A DNA stretch of 62,059 bases, from the NCBI GenBank assembly GCA_028697145.1, contig JAQVFR010000017.1:1-62059 (forward strand). The letters run 5' to 3'. The DNA is from Actinomycetota bacterium. GTDB lineage: Bacteria; Actinomycetota; Geothermincolia; Geothermincolales; RBG-13-55-18. Under the pieces are notes generated by a model. It made no database searches, was not told the origin of the DNA, and saw nothing but the letters and a program-made list of their open reading frames with translations. Position numbers and translations under genes: made by a program. Of this stretch, positions 16,591-26,822 are shown in pieces (positions within the stretch are counted from its first letter, which is position 1; each line of letters opens with the position of its first letter).

Positions 16591-18762
16591 TCACTTTTTA
16601 CGGATGGGAGCGTATTCGAGGAGAAGCAGCTTCTCTCCGAATGCGGGGAAATTGATGGTGATCTCGGGGCCGCTCCTGCTGCGTGAGAGAGCCGTTACCA
16701 CACCTTCACCGAACTTGTCGTGAACCACGCTGTCCCCGACCTGGAAAGCGGCGGCAAGAACGCCCGGTTCACCCAAGCCCACGCGCTCACCTGATACCTC
16801 GATCGTGGCGGGTCCCTCCTGTTTCACAAACTCCATGTATTTACGCGGGATATCCCTGATAAAGCGGGACTCCGGGCTCATCTTCAGGCTGCCGTACTGC
16901 GACCTGTACGCAGCTCCGCTGAGATAGAGGCGGTCCTTGGCGCGGGTCACTCCCACGTAGAACAGCCGGCGCTCCTCCTCCATGCTCTCCGCGCTCCCCA
17001 TGCAGCGCATATGGGGAAAGATCCCGTCCTCCATGCCCACGATGAAGACCACCGGGAATTCCAGCCCCTTGGCGTTGTGCAGGGTCATGAGGGTCACCGC
17101 TCCCTCTTCCTCGTCGTAGAGATCGATCTCCGCCACCAGCGATACCCTTTCCAGGAAAGCATCAAGGCCTTCGCCGGGGTTGGAGGCGCTGAACTCCACC
17201 ACGGCGTTTTTCAACTCCTGCAGGTTCTCAGCCCTGCCCTCGGCCTCGAAGGTCCCCTCCCGCTCCAGCGCCTCCAGGTAACCGCTGCGATCCAACACCG
17301 CTTGCAGCAGCTCCGGCAGGGGGAGCCGCTCGACCTCGGCGCTCAATCCATTGATGATTTCCACGAAGCCCGCGAGCTTCCTGCACGCCGCCGATCCCAG
17401 GTTCGGCACCTCCCCGGTGCGCTGCAGGGCCTCCCACATCCCCACTCCCTGGGAGCGGGCAAACGCGTCCAGGTGCGCCAGGGTCGTCTCTCCTATGCCC
17501 CGCTTGGGCTCGTTGATGATGCGCCGCAGGCTTACCGTGTCATCCGGGTTGAGGAGGAACTTCAGGTAAGCAAGGGCATCCTTTACCTCCTTGCGTTCGT
17601 AGAACTTGAACCCGCCCACGATCTTGTAGGGTATGCCGAAGCGCAGCAGTATCTCCTCGAAGGGCCGCGACTGGGCGTTCGTGCGGTAGAATACAGCGAA
17701 GTCCCGTTGGCCGTATTCTCCGCCCTCCAGCAGGCGGCTGACCTCCAGCGCGACGTAAGCGGTCTCGTCGCTTCCCGAGTTGGCGAAGAAATACCTGATC
17801 GGCTCCCCCTCCTCGCGCTCCGTCCACAGCCTCTTCTCCTTGCGCCCGGGGATGTGGGAGACCACGTTGTTGGCAGCCTCGAGGATGACCCGCGTAGAAC
17901 GGTAATTGCGCTCAAGACGCACAACCCTTGATTCGGGGTAATCCTTCTCGAACTCCAGGATGTTACGAAGGTCGGCGCCACGCCAGGAATAGATGCCCTG
18001 GTCGTCATCGCCCACCACGCACAGGTTGCGGTGCCCGGCGGAGAGCAGCTTGACCAGGCGGTACTGGGCCAGGTTGGTGTCCTGGTACTCGTCGACGTTT
18101 ATGTGGGAGAAGCGCTCCTGGTAATGCTCGAGCACGGGCCCGTAGAGCTCGAAGACGGCCACGGTATTGAGGAGAAGGTCGTCGAAATCCATGGCGTTGT
18201 TGCGGAAGAGCTGTGCCTGATAGGCTTTGTACACCCCCGAAACCACCTCGGTCAGCTCGTCCTCTATCCTGTCGCGATAGGAATCGGCGTCTATCATCTC
18301 GTTCTTGGCGTCGTTAATGAGGGAACGCACCAACCGCGGCGGATAGCGCTTGGTGTCGATCTCCATGTCCTTGATGATGCGGTTTATCATGCGCAGCTGA
18401 TCGTCGTCGTCGTAGATGACGAATCCCTTGCGGTACCCCAAGCGCTCGGCTTCGCGCCTCAGTATGCGGGAACATGCGGAATGAAAGGTGGATACCCATA
18501 TCGACCCCGCGCGAGGTCCCACCAGCCGGTATATCCTTCCCCGCATCTCCTCCGCCGCCTTGTTGGTGAAGGTGATGGCCAGGATGCGCGCCGGGTCCAC
18601 TCCCCTGCTCGCGACGAGCAGGGCCACACGGTAGGTGAGCACGCGGGTCTTGCCGCTCCCCGCCCCAGCCAGGATGAGCAGGGGCCCGTCGAAGTAGAGG
18701 GCAGCCTCCCTCTGCTCGGGGTTGAGTTCTTTCAGCATCGCCTTCTCGCTTTTCACGCTCAT
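16591..18762 (-). CDS. pcrA: ATP-dependent DNA helicase, UvrD/PcrA family
   Basis: The protein is 723 residues, the usual PcrA/UvrD length. Superfamily 1 motifs are clear: LNPEQREAA (Q motif), Walker A AGAGSGKT (32-39), motif II VDEYQDTN, motif III GDDDQGIYSWRGA, motif IV RLERNYRST and VTLMTLHNAKGLEFPVVF. The C-terminal VGDSVVHDKFGEGVVT block is the PcrA Tudor-like RNA-polymerase-binding region. It unwinds DNA 3'-5' in excision repair and replication-transcription conflicts. Start 18762 has AAAGGA upstream; a second ATG at 18738 (MLKELNPEQ) is a possible alternative. Confidence 0.95.
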   Translation of the reverse strand: MSVKSEKAMLKELNPEQREAALYFDGPLLILAGAGSGKTRVLTYRVALLVASRGVDPARILAITFTNKAAEEMRGRIYRLVGPRAGSIWVSTFHSACSRILRREAERLGYRKGFVIYDDDDQLRMINRIIKDMEIDTKRYPPRLVRSLINDAKNEMIDADSYRDRIEDELTEVVSGVYKAYQAQLFRNNAMDFDDLLLNTVAVFELYGPVLEHYQERFSHINVDEYQDTNLAQYRLVKLLSAGHRNLCVVGDDDQGIYSWRGADLRNILEFEKDYPESRVVRLERNYRSTRVILEAANNVVSHIPGRKEKRLWTEREEGEPIRYFFANSGSDETAYVALEVSRLLEGGEYGQRDFAVFYRTNAQSRPFEEILLRFGIPYKIVGGFKFYERKEVKDALAYLKFLLNPDDTVSLRRIINEPKRGIGETTLAHLDAFARSQGVGMWEALQRTGEVPNLGSAACRKLAGFVEIINGLSAEVERLPLPELLQAVLDRSGYLEALEREGTFEAEGRAENLQELKNAVVEFSASNPGEGLDAFLERVSLVAEIDLYDEEEGAVTLMTLHNAKGLEFPVVFIVGMEDGIFPHMRCMGSAESMEEERRLFYVGVTRAKDRLYLSGAAYRSQYGSLKMSPESRFIRDIPRKYMEFVKQEGPATIEVSGERVGLGEPGVLAAAFQVGDSVVHDKFGEGVVTALSRSRSGPEITINFPAFGEKLLLLEYAPIRKK

Positions 18763-19039
18763 ATGCCGCGGTCCTTTCGGCCATCTTCCCTTTCGCGGCT
18801 ACGCGAAACCGCTGCGCACCATCGAAGACTATATTACAGGCAAGCGACGGATGTTTTCATAACAGGGGTCAAGTCCTGGTACCGGGCGCATCCGCGCCAG
18901 ATGACTTAATCCGGATTATAAGCTACTCTCGAATTGACCGGCTCAGCAACGGAAAATCCGACCGACGAGGCTCCGGAACGGGAACCATTGCGATTGACGC
19001 GCGAGATGCCTGACCGGGGTAGGAAGAGGACGCCGCGGG

Positions 19040-21043
19040 ATGAAAGAGGGGAACGAGTTACCGCGTTGGCTTGCCGGCAGGTCCAGGCTGCTGGTGCAGA
19101 TAGCCGCCGGGGGCATTTTCTTCATCCTGCTGTTCTTCCTGAGCCGTTACGAATACCTGCTCTTTCACTCGATCGCCGAGATATTCAGCTCCGTGATCGC
19201 CTTCACCATCTTTATCCTTGCATGGCACACGCGCCGCAATCTGGATAATGATTTCCTGCTCTTCATCGGCACCGCCTTCCTCTTCATCGGCGCCATCGAC
19301 CTCCTGCACATGCTCGCCTATTCCGGCATGGGTGTCTTTAAGGGATATGACACGGACCTGCCTACCCAACTCTGGATCGCCGCCAGGTACATGCAGGCTT
19401 TCTCGTTCCTGCTGGCCCCCCTCTTCCTCACCCGCAGGCTGCCGGTCGGGATGACTTTCCTCGCCTTCGGCTTCCTCACGGCGCTGCTGCTGCTGAGCAT
19501 CTTTTCCTTCGACATCTTCCCCGCCTGTTTCGTCGAGGATACGGGGCTCACCCCTTTCAAGAAGGTAAGCGAGTACATCATATCCTTCCTCCTCCTGGTG
19601 GCCGTATTCCTGTTCACGCGCAAGCGAAGGGCGTTCAGCGCCGCGGTATTCGGCATGATCGTATCGTCCCTGGTCCTGACCGTTGCCTCCGAGCTTTCCT
19701 TCACCCTGTATACCGACCCCTACGCCCTCCCCAACCTGCTCGGGCACTTCCTTAAGATACTCGCCTTCTACCTGATATACGTAGCCATCATCGAGACGGG
19801 CCTGGAGAGACCTTTCGACATCCTCTTCAGGGACCTGAAGCAGAGGGAGGAGATGCTCGAGGAAAGCGAGGCCAGGTACAGGGTTCTCTTCGATAACATG
19901 AAGAGCGGCGTGGCCGTTTACGGGGCGGTCGACGGTGGCAAGGATTTCGTGATCCTCGAGCTCAACGCTGCGGCGGAGAAGATCGAGCACCTGAAGAGGG
20001 GCGACGTCATCGGAAAAAGGGCCACGACCGTCTTCCCCTGCATCATCGCTTGCGGGCTGCTCGATTTGCTCAAGGGGGTGTGGAGGAATAACGAGTCGGG
20101 GTATTTCCCCGAGATGCAGTGCCACCATGACGGTCAGGAACGCTGGAAGGACTTCTTCATCTACAAGCTGCCCTCGGGCGAGGTGGTCACGGTCTACGAG
20201 GACATAAGCGGGCGCAAGCTCGCGGAAGACATACTCTCTCGTTACCGCGAACAACTCGAAGAGCAGGTGGAGGAGCGCACCCTGGAGCTCGTGGAAACCA
20301 ACCGGAGATTGAACCTCGAGGTATCCGAGCGCAGAAAGAAAGCACGGGAGCTTCGCGAGGCCGCTGACCGCCTTCGTCTGCTGTCAACACACCTTCAGAC
20401 CGTGCGCGAGGAGGAGAGAAGGCGTATAGCTATGCAGGTGCATGATGATCTCGGCCAGGAGTTGACGGTGCTGAAGATGAACCTGTCCCTGCTGGCGAAG
20501 AGGTCCAGCGGTGATGAGGAAGCCGGGAAGAGGACGAGAGAGCTTTCGGAGAGCATCGACGGGATCATCAGCACGGTGCGGGAGATCGCCTCAGAGCTGC
20601 GTCCGGCAGTCCTGGACGACCTGGGACTCGATGCCGCCCTGGAGTGGCAACTGGGTGTTTTTACCGAGAAGACGGGCATCGAGACCGCTTTCTCGACCGA
20701 GGCTGACTCCGGGCTAATCGATCCCGATCTCGGCGTCGCCCTCTTCCGCATATCGCAGGAGGCCCTGACCAATGTAGCCCGCCACTCGGGCGCCACCAGG
20801 GTCGAGGTGGGGCTTTCCTCGCAAGGTGAGGGCCTGGTCCTGACCATAAGAGACGACGGCAGGGGCATCATGGAGCACGAGATATCGAGCACGACTTCCC
20901 TTGGCATCATGGGCATGAACGAACGCGCAGACGCTTTTGGCGGCAAGGTGGAGCTAAGGGGCTCCGCCGGAGAAGGGACCACGTTGAGCGTCCGCATACC
21001 CCGTGCCGCGTCGCCCTGGAAGGGGCCTGGCCTCAAGCGTTGA
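19040..21043 (+). CDS. MASE3-type membrane sensor histidine kinase
   Basis: The protein is 667 residues. About seven hydrophobic helices (residues 18-250) with LLHMLAYSGMGVF and QLWIAARYMQ look like a MASE3 sensor. A PAS-like domain (about 285-400), a coiled coil, a HisKA_3 dimerisation domain with phospho-acceptor His468 (QVHDDLGQEL) and a HATPase domain (LTNVARHSGAT, DDGRGI, LGIMGMNERA) follow. This is the NarL-partner kinase class. No response regulator is adjacent, so it is an orphan kinase. A dispersed repeat begins two bases after its stop. The signal sensed is unknown. Confidence 0.88.
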   Translation: MKEGNELPRWLAGRSRLLVQIAAGGIFFILLFFLSRYEYLLFHSIAEIFSSVIAFTIFILAWHTRRNLDNDFLLFIGTAFLFIGAIDLLHMLAYSGMGVFKGYDTDLPTQLWIAARYMQAFSFLLAPLFLTRRLPVGMTFLAFGFLTALLLLSIFSFDIFPACFVEDTGLTPFKKVSEYIISFLLLVAVFLFTRKRRAFSAAVFGMIVSSLVLTVASELSFTLYTDPYALPNLLGHFLKILAFYLIYVAIIETGLERPFDILFRDLKQREEMLEESEARYRVLFDNMKSGVAVYGAVDGGKDFVILELNAAAEKIEHLKRGDVIGKRATTVFPCIIACGLLDLLKGVWRNNESGYFPEMQCHHDGQERWKDFFIYKLPSGEVVTVYEDISGRKLAEDILSRYREQLEEQVEERTLELVETNRRLNLEVSERRKKARELREAADRLRLLSTHLQTVREEERRRIAMQVHDDLGQELTVLKMNLSLLAKRSSGDEEAGKRTRELSESIDGIISTVREIASELRPAVLDDLGLDAALEWQLGVFTEKTGIETAFSTEADSGLIDPDLGVALFRISQEALTNVARHSGATRVEVGLSSQGEGLVLTIRDDGRGIMEHEISSTTSLGIMGMNERADAFGGKVELRGSAGEGTTLSVRIPRAASPWKGPGLKR

Positions 21044-21044
21044 T

Positions 21045-21129
21045 GGGGTCAGGTCTTGTTTTTTGCATACCGCGGTATGATGCCTGTTGGCAACTGGGGT
21101 TTTATCGCGTTCGTGCAAAACGTGACCCC
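21045..21129. repeat. 85-bp dispersed repeat, copy A
   Basis: The element starts GGGGTCAGGTCTTG and ends GTGACCCC, with imperfect terminal inverted repeats and an internal perfect palindrome CATACCGCGGTATG. Near-identical copies lie at 24313-24397 and 61933-62017. The design resembles non-autonomous palindromic repeats mobilised by REP-associated tyrosine transposases, which often carry a GGGGTCAGGTCTTG-type end; that link is from general knowledge. No transposase is in the window. Confidence 0.88.
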
Positions 21130-21344
21130 CATGGCTTGTGTCCGAGAGGTTCTTGTTCTTCCCGGCGTTGATCTGTCGATACGCTGGGTCTCGAGGTAAT
21201 GGCGACTGCTGTCAGGTCTTGTCATTTCACGCCTCCGGCTCCGCCTGCGGCGCAAAACGCAAGACCATACCCCACCCTACAGGGAAAAGAACGAGCAGGG
21301 GTGCGCAGACGGGCGGGAACGTTACCCCCGGGATCTTCTACATC
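21130..21344. repeat. Gap after repeat A: extended repeat segment
   Basis: The block at 21193-21211 (GAGGTAATGGCGACTGCTG) is shared with the sequence after copy C (62041-62059), so the mobile unit extends past the 85-bp core. Between core and block, copy A carries about 40 bp more than copy C. A second CAGGTCTTG...CAAGACC inverted pair follows (21213-21270). The remainder up to guaA shows nothing recognisable. Confidence 0.6.
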
Positions 21345-22892
21345 TCACTCCCACTCGATGGTGGCCGGCGGCTTGGAGCTGATGTCCAGCGCCACCCTGT
21401 TTACGCCCCTTACCTCGTTGATGATGCGGCTGGAGATGCGCTCCATGACCTCGTAGGGAAGGCGGGCCCAGTCGGCGGTCATGGCGTCCTCGCTGGTCAC
21501 CGCCCGCACGATTATGGGATAGGCGTAGGTGCGCTCGTCGCCCATCACCCCGACCGACCTGATATCCGGGAGCACCGCGAAGGACTGCCATATCTCGCGG
21601 TAGAGGCCGGCGCGCTTTATCTCGCCCACCACGATGTCGTCCGCCTCGCGCAGGATGTCGAGCTTCTCGGCCGTGACCTCACCTATGATGCGTATGGCCA
21701 GCCCTGGACCCGGGAAGGGCTGCCTCCACACGATCTCTTCCGGGAGACCCAGTTCCTCCCCCATTACGCGTACCTCATCCTTGAAGAGATCGCGCAGGGG
21801 CTCAACCAGGGTGAAGTCCATGTCCTCGGGGAGGCCGCCGACGTTATGATGGGATTTGATGACCGCGGCGTCCCGCGTGCCGCTCTCGATTATGTCGGGA
21901 TATAGGGTTCCCTGCACCAGGAAATGCGTGTCCTTGAGCTCCCTGGCCACTTCCTCGAAGACGCGGATAAACTCCTCCCCGATTATCTTCCTCTTGGCCT
22001 CGGGATCGGTTACTCCCTTCAGGCGCGACAGGAAGCGGTCCTGCGCCTTGACGTGGATGAGGTTCATGTGGAAGTGGCGCCTGAACTTGTCCTCTACCTG
22101 CTCCGCCTCCCCCTTGCGCAGCAGGCCGTGATCCACGAACACGCAGGTGAGCTGGTCGCCGACGGCTTTGTGCACCAGCACCGCGGCCGTGGCCGAGTCC
22201 ACCCCGCCCGAGAGGCCGCATATGATCTTCTCGTTGCCCACCTGGGCGCGTATATCCTCCACCGCCTTCTCGATGATGGAGACCATGGTCCAGGAGGGGA
22301 GCAGGTCCGCCGCGGAGAAGAGGAAATTCTTCAGGACCTCCATACCCATGGGTGTATGGATGACCTCGGGGTGGAACTGCACGCCGAAGAACTTGCGCTC
22401 CAGGTCCTCCATGGCCGCCACCGGCGATGCGCCCGTGCTCGCCGTGACCTGGAAGCCGGGGGGAGCCTCGACAACGCTGTCGCCATGGCTCATCCATACC
22501 GCCTGTTCCAGGGGCACTCCCTCGAAGAGGATGCTGTCCCCTATCACCTTGAGGCCCGTCTTGCCGTACTCACGAATGCCGGTGGCCTCGACCCTGCCGC
22601 CGAGTTCCCGCGCGAGCAGCTGGTGCCCGTAACATATGCCCAGGACGGGAAGACCCAGCTTGAAGATGCCCGCATCGGGTACGGGCGCCCCTTTCTGGTA
22701 AACGCTGGAAGGGCCTCCCGAGAAGATGAGCGCGGAAGCGCCACGACTCCTTATCTCCTCGGGCGGGATATCGTAGGGGACGATTTCCGAGTACACCTTG
22801 CATTCCCTCACCCGGCGCGCGATGAGCTGCGCGTATTGAGCCCCGAAATCGATCACGAACACCTTTTCTTTTGGATTAGCGCTCAACTGCAC
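21345..22892 (-). CDS. guaA: GMP synthase (glutamine-hydrolysing)
   Basis: The protein is 515 residues, full length. The class I glutaminase domain has the nucleophile in [11 protein letters not shown] and the HPEV triad histidine. The ATP pyrophosphatase domain begins with the PP-loop [12 protein letters not shown]. The C-terminal dimerisation domain ends in the canonical [11 protein letters not shown]. It converts XMP to GMP in purine synthesis. The start is GTG; a TTG two codons later fits the upstream AGAGGGA slightly better. It follows guaB3 on the same strand with 48 nt between, as in many Actinomycetota. Confidence 0.97.
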   Translation of the reverse strand: MQLSANPKEKVFVIDFGAQYAQLIARRVRECKVYSEIVPYDIPPEEIRSRGASALIFSGGPSSVYQKGAPVPDAGIFKLGLPVLGICYGHQLLARELGGRVEATGIREYGKTGLKVIGDSILFEGVPLEQAVWMSHGDSVVEAPPGFQVTASTGASPVAAMEDLERKFFGVQFHPEVIHTPMGMEVLKNFLFSAADLLPSWTMVSIIEKAVEDIRAQVGNEKIICGLSGGVDSATAAVLVHKAVGDQLTCVFVDHGLLRKGEAEQVEDKFRRHFHMNLIHVKAQDRFLSRLKGVTDPEAKRKIIGEEFIRVFEEVARELKDTHFLVQGTLYPDIIESGTRDAAVIKSHHNVGGLPEDMDFTLVEPLRDLFKDEVRVMGEELGLPEEIVWRQPFPGPGLAIRIIGEVTAEKLDILREADDIVVGEIKRAGLYREIWQSFAVLPDIRSVGVMGDERTYAYPIIVRAVTSEDAMTADWARLPYEVMERISSRIINEVRGVNRVALDISSKPPATIEWE

Positions 22893-22940
22893 TCCCTCTC
22901 TATGTTCCGGCTCCTGATCCTCACTTGGACCCTCGCGGCT

Positions 22941-24101
22941 CTACTTGATCATCCCCACGCCCTGCTCGTACTGCATCGCCTTGCCCTCGGTGCGCACGGC
23001 GGGTGCGATCATCACCTCCGCCCTCTGGAAAGCCCTTATGTTCTCGTATCCGCAGGTGGCCAGGGAGGTGCGCAGCGCCCCGAAGAGGTTTACCGTGCCA
23101 TCGTTTTCGTGTGCGGGCCCGACCAGGATCTCCTCTATAGTCCAGCGGCCTTCCGTCTTGACCCTGGTGCCCCGGGGCAGGTCCGGGTGAAAAGTTGCCA
23201 TGCCCCAGTGGTAGCCGCGGCCGGGGGCCTCCTTGGCCGCTGCCACGGGGGAGCCCAGCATCACCGCGTCGGCGCCGCAGGCGATGGCCTTGGCGATATC
23301 CCCGCCCGTGCGCATGCCACCGTCGGCGATGACGTTCACGTAGTCCCCGGTCTCCGTGAGATGGCGGACGCGCGCAGCTGCGGCATCGGCGAGGGCGGTT
23401 GCCTGCGGAACCCCTATCCCCAGCACCCCTCTGGTGGTGCAGGCGGCACCAGGCCCGACACCGACGAGCACACCCACCGCTCCCGTGCGCATGAGGTGCA
23501 GGGCGGTCGAATAGGACGCGCATCCTCCCACGATGGTCGGTATGGGCAGGTCCGCGATGAACTTCTTGAGGTTGAGGGGCTCGCTGCGGGACGATACGTG
23601 CTCCGCGCTGATCACCGTCCCCTGGATGACCAGGATGTCCAGCCCCGCCTCCAGGGCCGTCCTGTAATATTGCTCGACCCGCTGGGGAGTGAGGGAAGCC
23701 GCCGCAGTCACCCCTCTGTCCTTGATCTCGCGTATGCGTGTTCCTATCAACTCCTCCTTGATGGACTCCTGGTAGAGCCGCTGCATACCCCGTGTGGCCT
23801 CATCCTTGTCGAACCCGGCTATCTCCTCGAAAATGGGCTTCGGATCCTCGTACCTGGTCTGGAGACCCTCGAGGTTTAGCACGGCCAGACCCCCCAGTCT
23901 GCCGATGGTGACGGCCATATCCACATCGACAACGGCGTCCATGGCGGAGGCCAGGAAGGGTAGCTCGAAACGGTACTCGCTCAGCTCCCAGCTTATGTCC
24001 ACATCGTCTGCGTCGCGCGTGCGCCGTGAAGGGACGACGGAAATATCGTCCAGCCCGTAACCCCTTCTCCCCGATTTGCCCAGTCCTATCTCGATCTCCA
24101 T
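22941..24101 (-). CDS. guaB3: GuaB3-family IMP dehydrogenase-related protein
   Basis: The protein is 386 residues, a TIM-barrel IMP dehydrogenase/GMP reductase homologue without the CBS pair of ordinary IMP dehydrogenase. The catalytic loop is VGPGAACTTRGVLGIG with cysteine before TTR, and the phosphate-binding segment VIADGGMRTGGDIAKA is present. Length and sequence fit GuaB3, common in Actinomycetota and cyanobacteria. Cyanobacterial GuaB3 is reported to have IMP dehydrogenase activity, but its actinobacterial role is less clear. GGAGG precedes the ATG. Adjacent guaA supports a role in guanine nucleotide synthesis. Confidence 0.92.
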   Translation of the reverse strand: MEIEIGLGKSGRRGYGLDDISVVPSRRTRDADDVDISWELSEYRFELPFLASAMDAVVDVDMAVTIGRLGGLAVLNLEGLQTRYEDPKPIFEEIAGFDKDEATRGMQRLYQESIKEELIGTRIREIKDRGVTAAASLTPQRVEQYYRTALEAGLDILVIQGTVISAEHVSSRSEPLNLKKFIADLPIPTIVGGCASYSTALHLMRTGAVGVLVGVGPGAACTTRGVLGIGVPQATALADAAAARVRHLTETGDYVNVIADGGMRTGGDIAKAIACGADAVMLGSPVAAAKEAPGRGYHWGMATFHPDLPRGTRVKTEGRWTIEEILVGPAHENDGTVNLFGALRTSLATCGYENIRAFQRAEVMIAPAVRTEGKAMQYEQGVGMIK

Positions 24102-24312
24102 CTCAACCTCCAGGTACGCTTAAGTAACGCGCTGATCCCTGATCTTCTTTCAGTCCCTTCCTGTTTATGGGTATGCCCACATCCTCTAGGTGCGGGTGCG
24201 ATTTCCTTCAGTCCCGGGTCTTCCGAAAGTCGGCCTTTCCTTAGTATTAGATATCAAACACTATACTCCTTTCCCCAGCCGTCAATAAAGGTCCAACGTT
24301 GATACCAAAGCT
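24102..24312. other. Gene-free leader region upstream of guaB3
   Basis: This AT-richer stretch presumably holds the guaB3-guaA promoter on the minus strand; several TATA-like boxes are present but none has a convincing -35. The motif GGGACTGAA occurs twice on the minus strand, about 65 nt apart, with possible hairpins between. I could not match it to a known riboswitch. Confidence 0.35.
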
Positions 24313-24397
24313 GGGGTCAGGTCTTGTTTTTTGCATACCGCGGTATGTCGCCTGTTGGCACCAGGGGTTTTATCGCGTGCATGCAAGACGTGACCCC
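24313..24397. repeat. 85-bp dispersed repeat, copy B
   Basis: This is the same element as 21045-21129: GGGGTCAGGTCTTG start, CATACCGCGGTATG palindrome and TGACCCC end, with a few substitutions (for example CACCAG for CAACTG). It lies in the gap between groEL and guaB3, immediately before a second, unrelated structured repeat. Confidence 0.88.
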
Positions 24398-24433
24398 GCG
24401 TCGCTGGCCTTGGGAGGTGGGTGGTTCATGTGA

Positions 24434-24563
24434 GCTGCCACCAGCCCGAGAACCGGGGATATAAAGAAGCCTTCCATCTGCTTGACCGACGCAGCCCGGG
24501 GAACTACCAGGTCGGTCGCAGCGAGGCTTTGCGAGCGAGACCGTTACCTGGAGGCCCCGGGCT
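24434..24563. repeat. Structured palindromic repeat, locus 1
   Basis: GCTGCCACC and GCCCGAGAACCGGGGAT (24444-24460) precede a 71-nt hairpin at 24493-24563. Outer stem AGCCCGGGG/CCCCGGGCT is 9 bp. Inner stems CCAGGT (24507-24512)/ACCTGG (24546-24551) and CGGTC (24513-24517)/GACCG (24539-24543) are interrupted by a TT bulge. The loop holds GCGAGGCTTTGCGAGCG. The same architecture recurs at 40042-40108. Confidence 0.75.
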
Positions 24564-24626
24564 ATTCCGGAAGAACACAAGACCGTTACCCCCGGGCCCG
24601 GGTCCTGCGAAAAAGGGAGGGAATCA

Positions 24627-24655
24627 AAAGGGGAGGGGCGGCGCCCCTCCCCTTT
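24627..24655 (-). terminator. Intrinsic terminator of groESL
   Basis: A 13-bp perfect stem AAAGGGGAGGGGC/GCCCCTCCCCTTT with a 3-nt loop lies 15 nt past the groEL stop, followed on the minus strand by TTTTGATTCC including the stem end. Confidence 0.8.
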
Positions 24656-24669
24656 GCAGATACTCTAAC

Positions 24670-26313
<1,644 letters not shown>

Positions 26314-26346
26314 TTAAAAGGTTTTTTAGCGTGTGCGGTTTCGGGT

Positions 26347-26649
26347 TTACTTTTTCTTCTTTTCCTTCTCGACCACGGCGAGGATGTCACGCTCGCTGAG
26401 GATGAGGTGCTCCTCTCCCCCGATCTTAACCTCCGTACCGCCGTACTTGGAGTAGATGATGGTATCCCCTTCCTTGACGTCCAGGGGATAGTACTTACCG
26501 TCCTCCCATCTCCCCGGACCGACGGCGATCACCGTGCCCTCCTGGGGCTTCTCCTTGGCGGTATCGGGTATCACCAGTCCGGATGGGGTCTTTTCCTCTC
26601 CCTCACCCGGCTTGACGATCACCCGATCACCCAAAGGCCTGAGTTTCAT
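26347..26649 (-). CDS. groES: Co-chaperonin GroES (Hsp10)
   Basis: The protein is 100 residues. It starts [14 protein letters not shown], has the mobile loop around [19 protein letters not shown] that contacts GroEL, and ends with a typical [12 protein letters not shown]. The ribosome site GGAGGGATG precedes the ATG. It is the first gene of the groESL operon; the CIRCE operator lies 107 bp upstream and a good promoter just beyond that. Confidence 0.99.
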   Translation of the reverse strand: MKLRPLGDRVIVKPGEGEEKTPSGLVIPDTAKEKPQEGTVIAVGPGRWEDGKYYPLDVKEGDTIIYSKYGGTEVKIGGEEHLILSERDILAVVEKEKKKK

Positions 26650-26755
26650 CTACACATCCCTCCAATCCTCGTCTTTACCTGCCTGATTACAACCGGCGCC
26701 GAGAACTACCCGGCACTCAAAGTGCAAGGGTCTTATCACTCGCCAGTTTAGAATG

Positions 26756-26782
26756 TTAGCACTCACAATGCTTGAGTGCTAA
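26756..26782. promoter_or_regulatory. CIRCE operator (HrcA binding site)
   Basis: TTAGCACTC-N9-GAGTGCTAA is a perfect match to the CIRCE consensus. It sits 5 bp downstream of the predicted groES -10 box, so HrcA binding would repress groESL until heat shock. hrcA itself is not in the window. Confidence 0.97.
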
Positions 26783-26787
26783 GAACG

Positions 26788-26816
26788 AGGATAGTACAAC
26801 GTTTTCGAAATTGCAA
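26788..26816 (-). promoter_or_regulatory. Promoter of groESL
   Basis: On the minus strand, -35 TTGCAA (26816-26811) and -10 TATCCT (26793-26788) are separated by 17 bp, immediately upstream of the CIRCE element. The transcript would begin within CIRCE and have a leader of about 130 nt. Confidence 0.75.
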
Positions 26817-26822
26817 GAGGTT

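Noticed and set aside
18865-18879. GGGGTCAAGTCCTGG, similar to the end of the 85-bp dispersed repeat
   Set aside because: Only the first bases match; the internal palindrome and the second end are missing, so it is at most a degraded end.
24140-24235. CRISPR-like motif: TTTCAGTCCC-type sequence occurring twice upstream of guaB3
   Set aside because: Only two partial copies of about 10 bp, no regular spacer and no cas genes; not an array.
24317-24580. Minus-strand small open frame sharing LAKPR...RPGSS with one at 39849-40115
   Set aside because: The shared peptide is a translation of the structured DNA repeat; frames have no ribosome sites and no other similarity.
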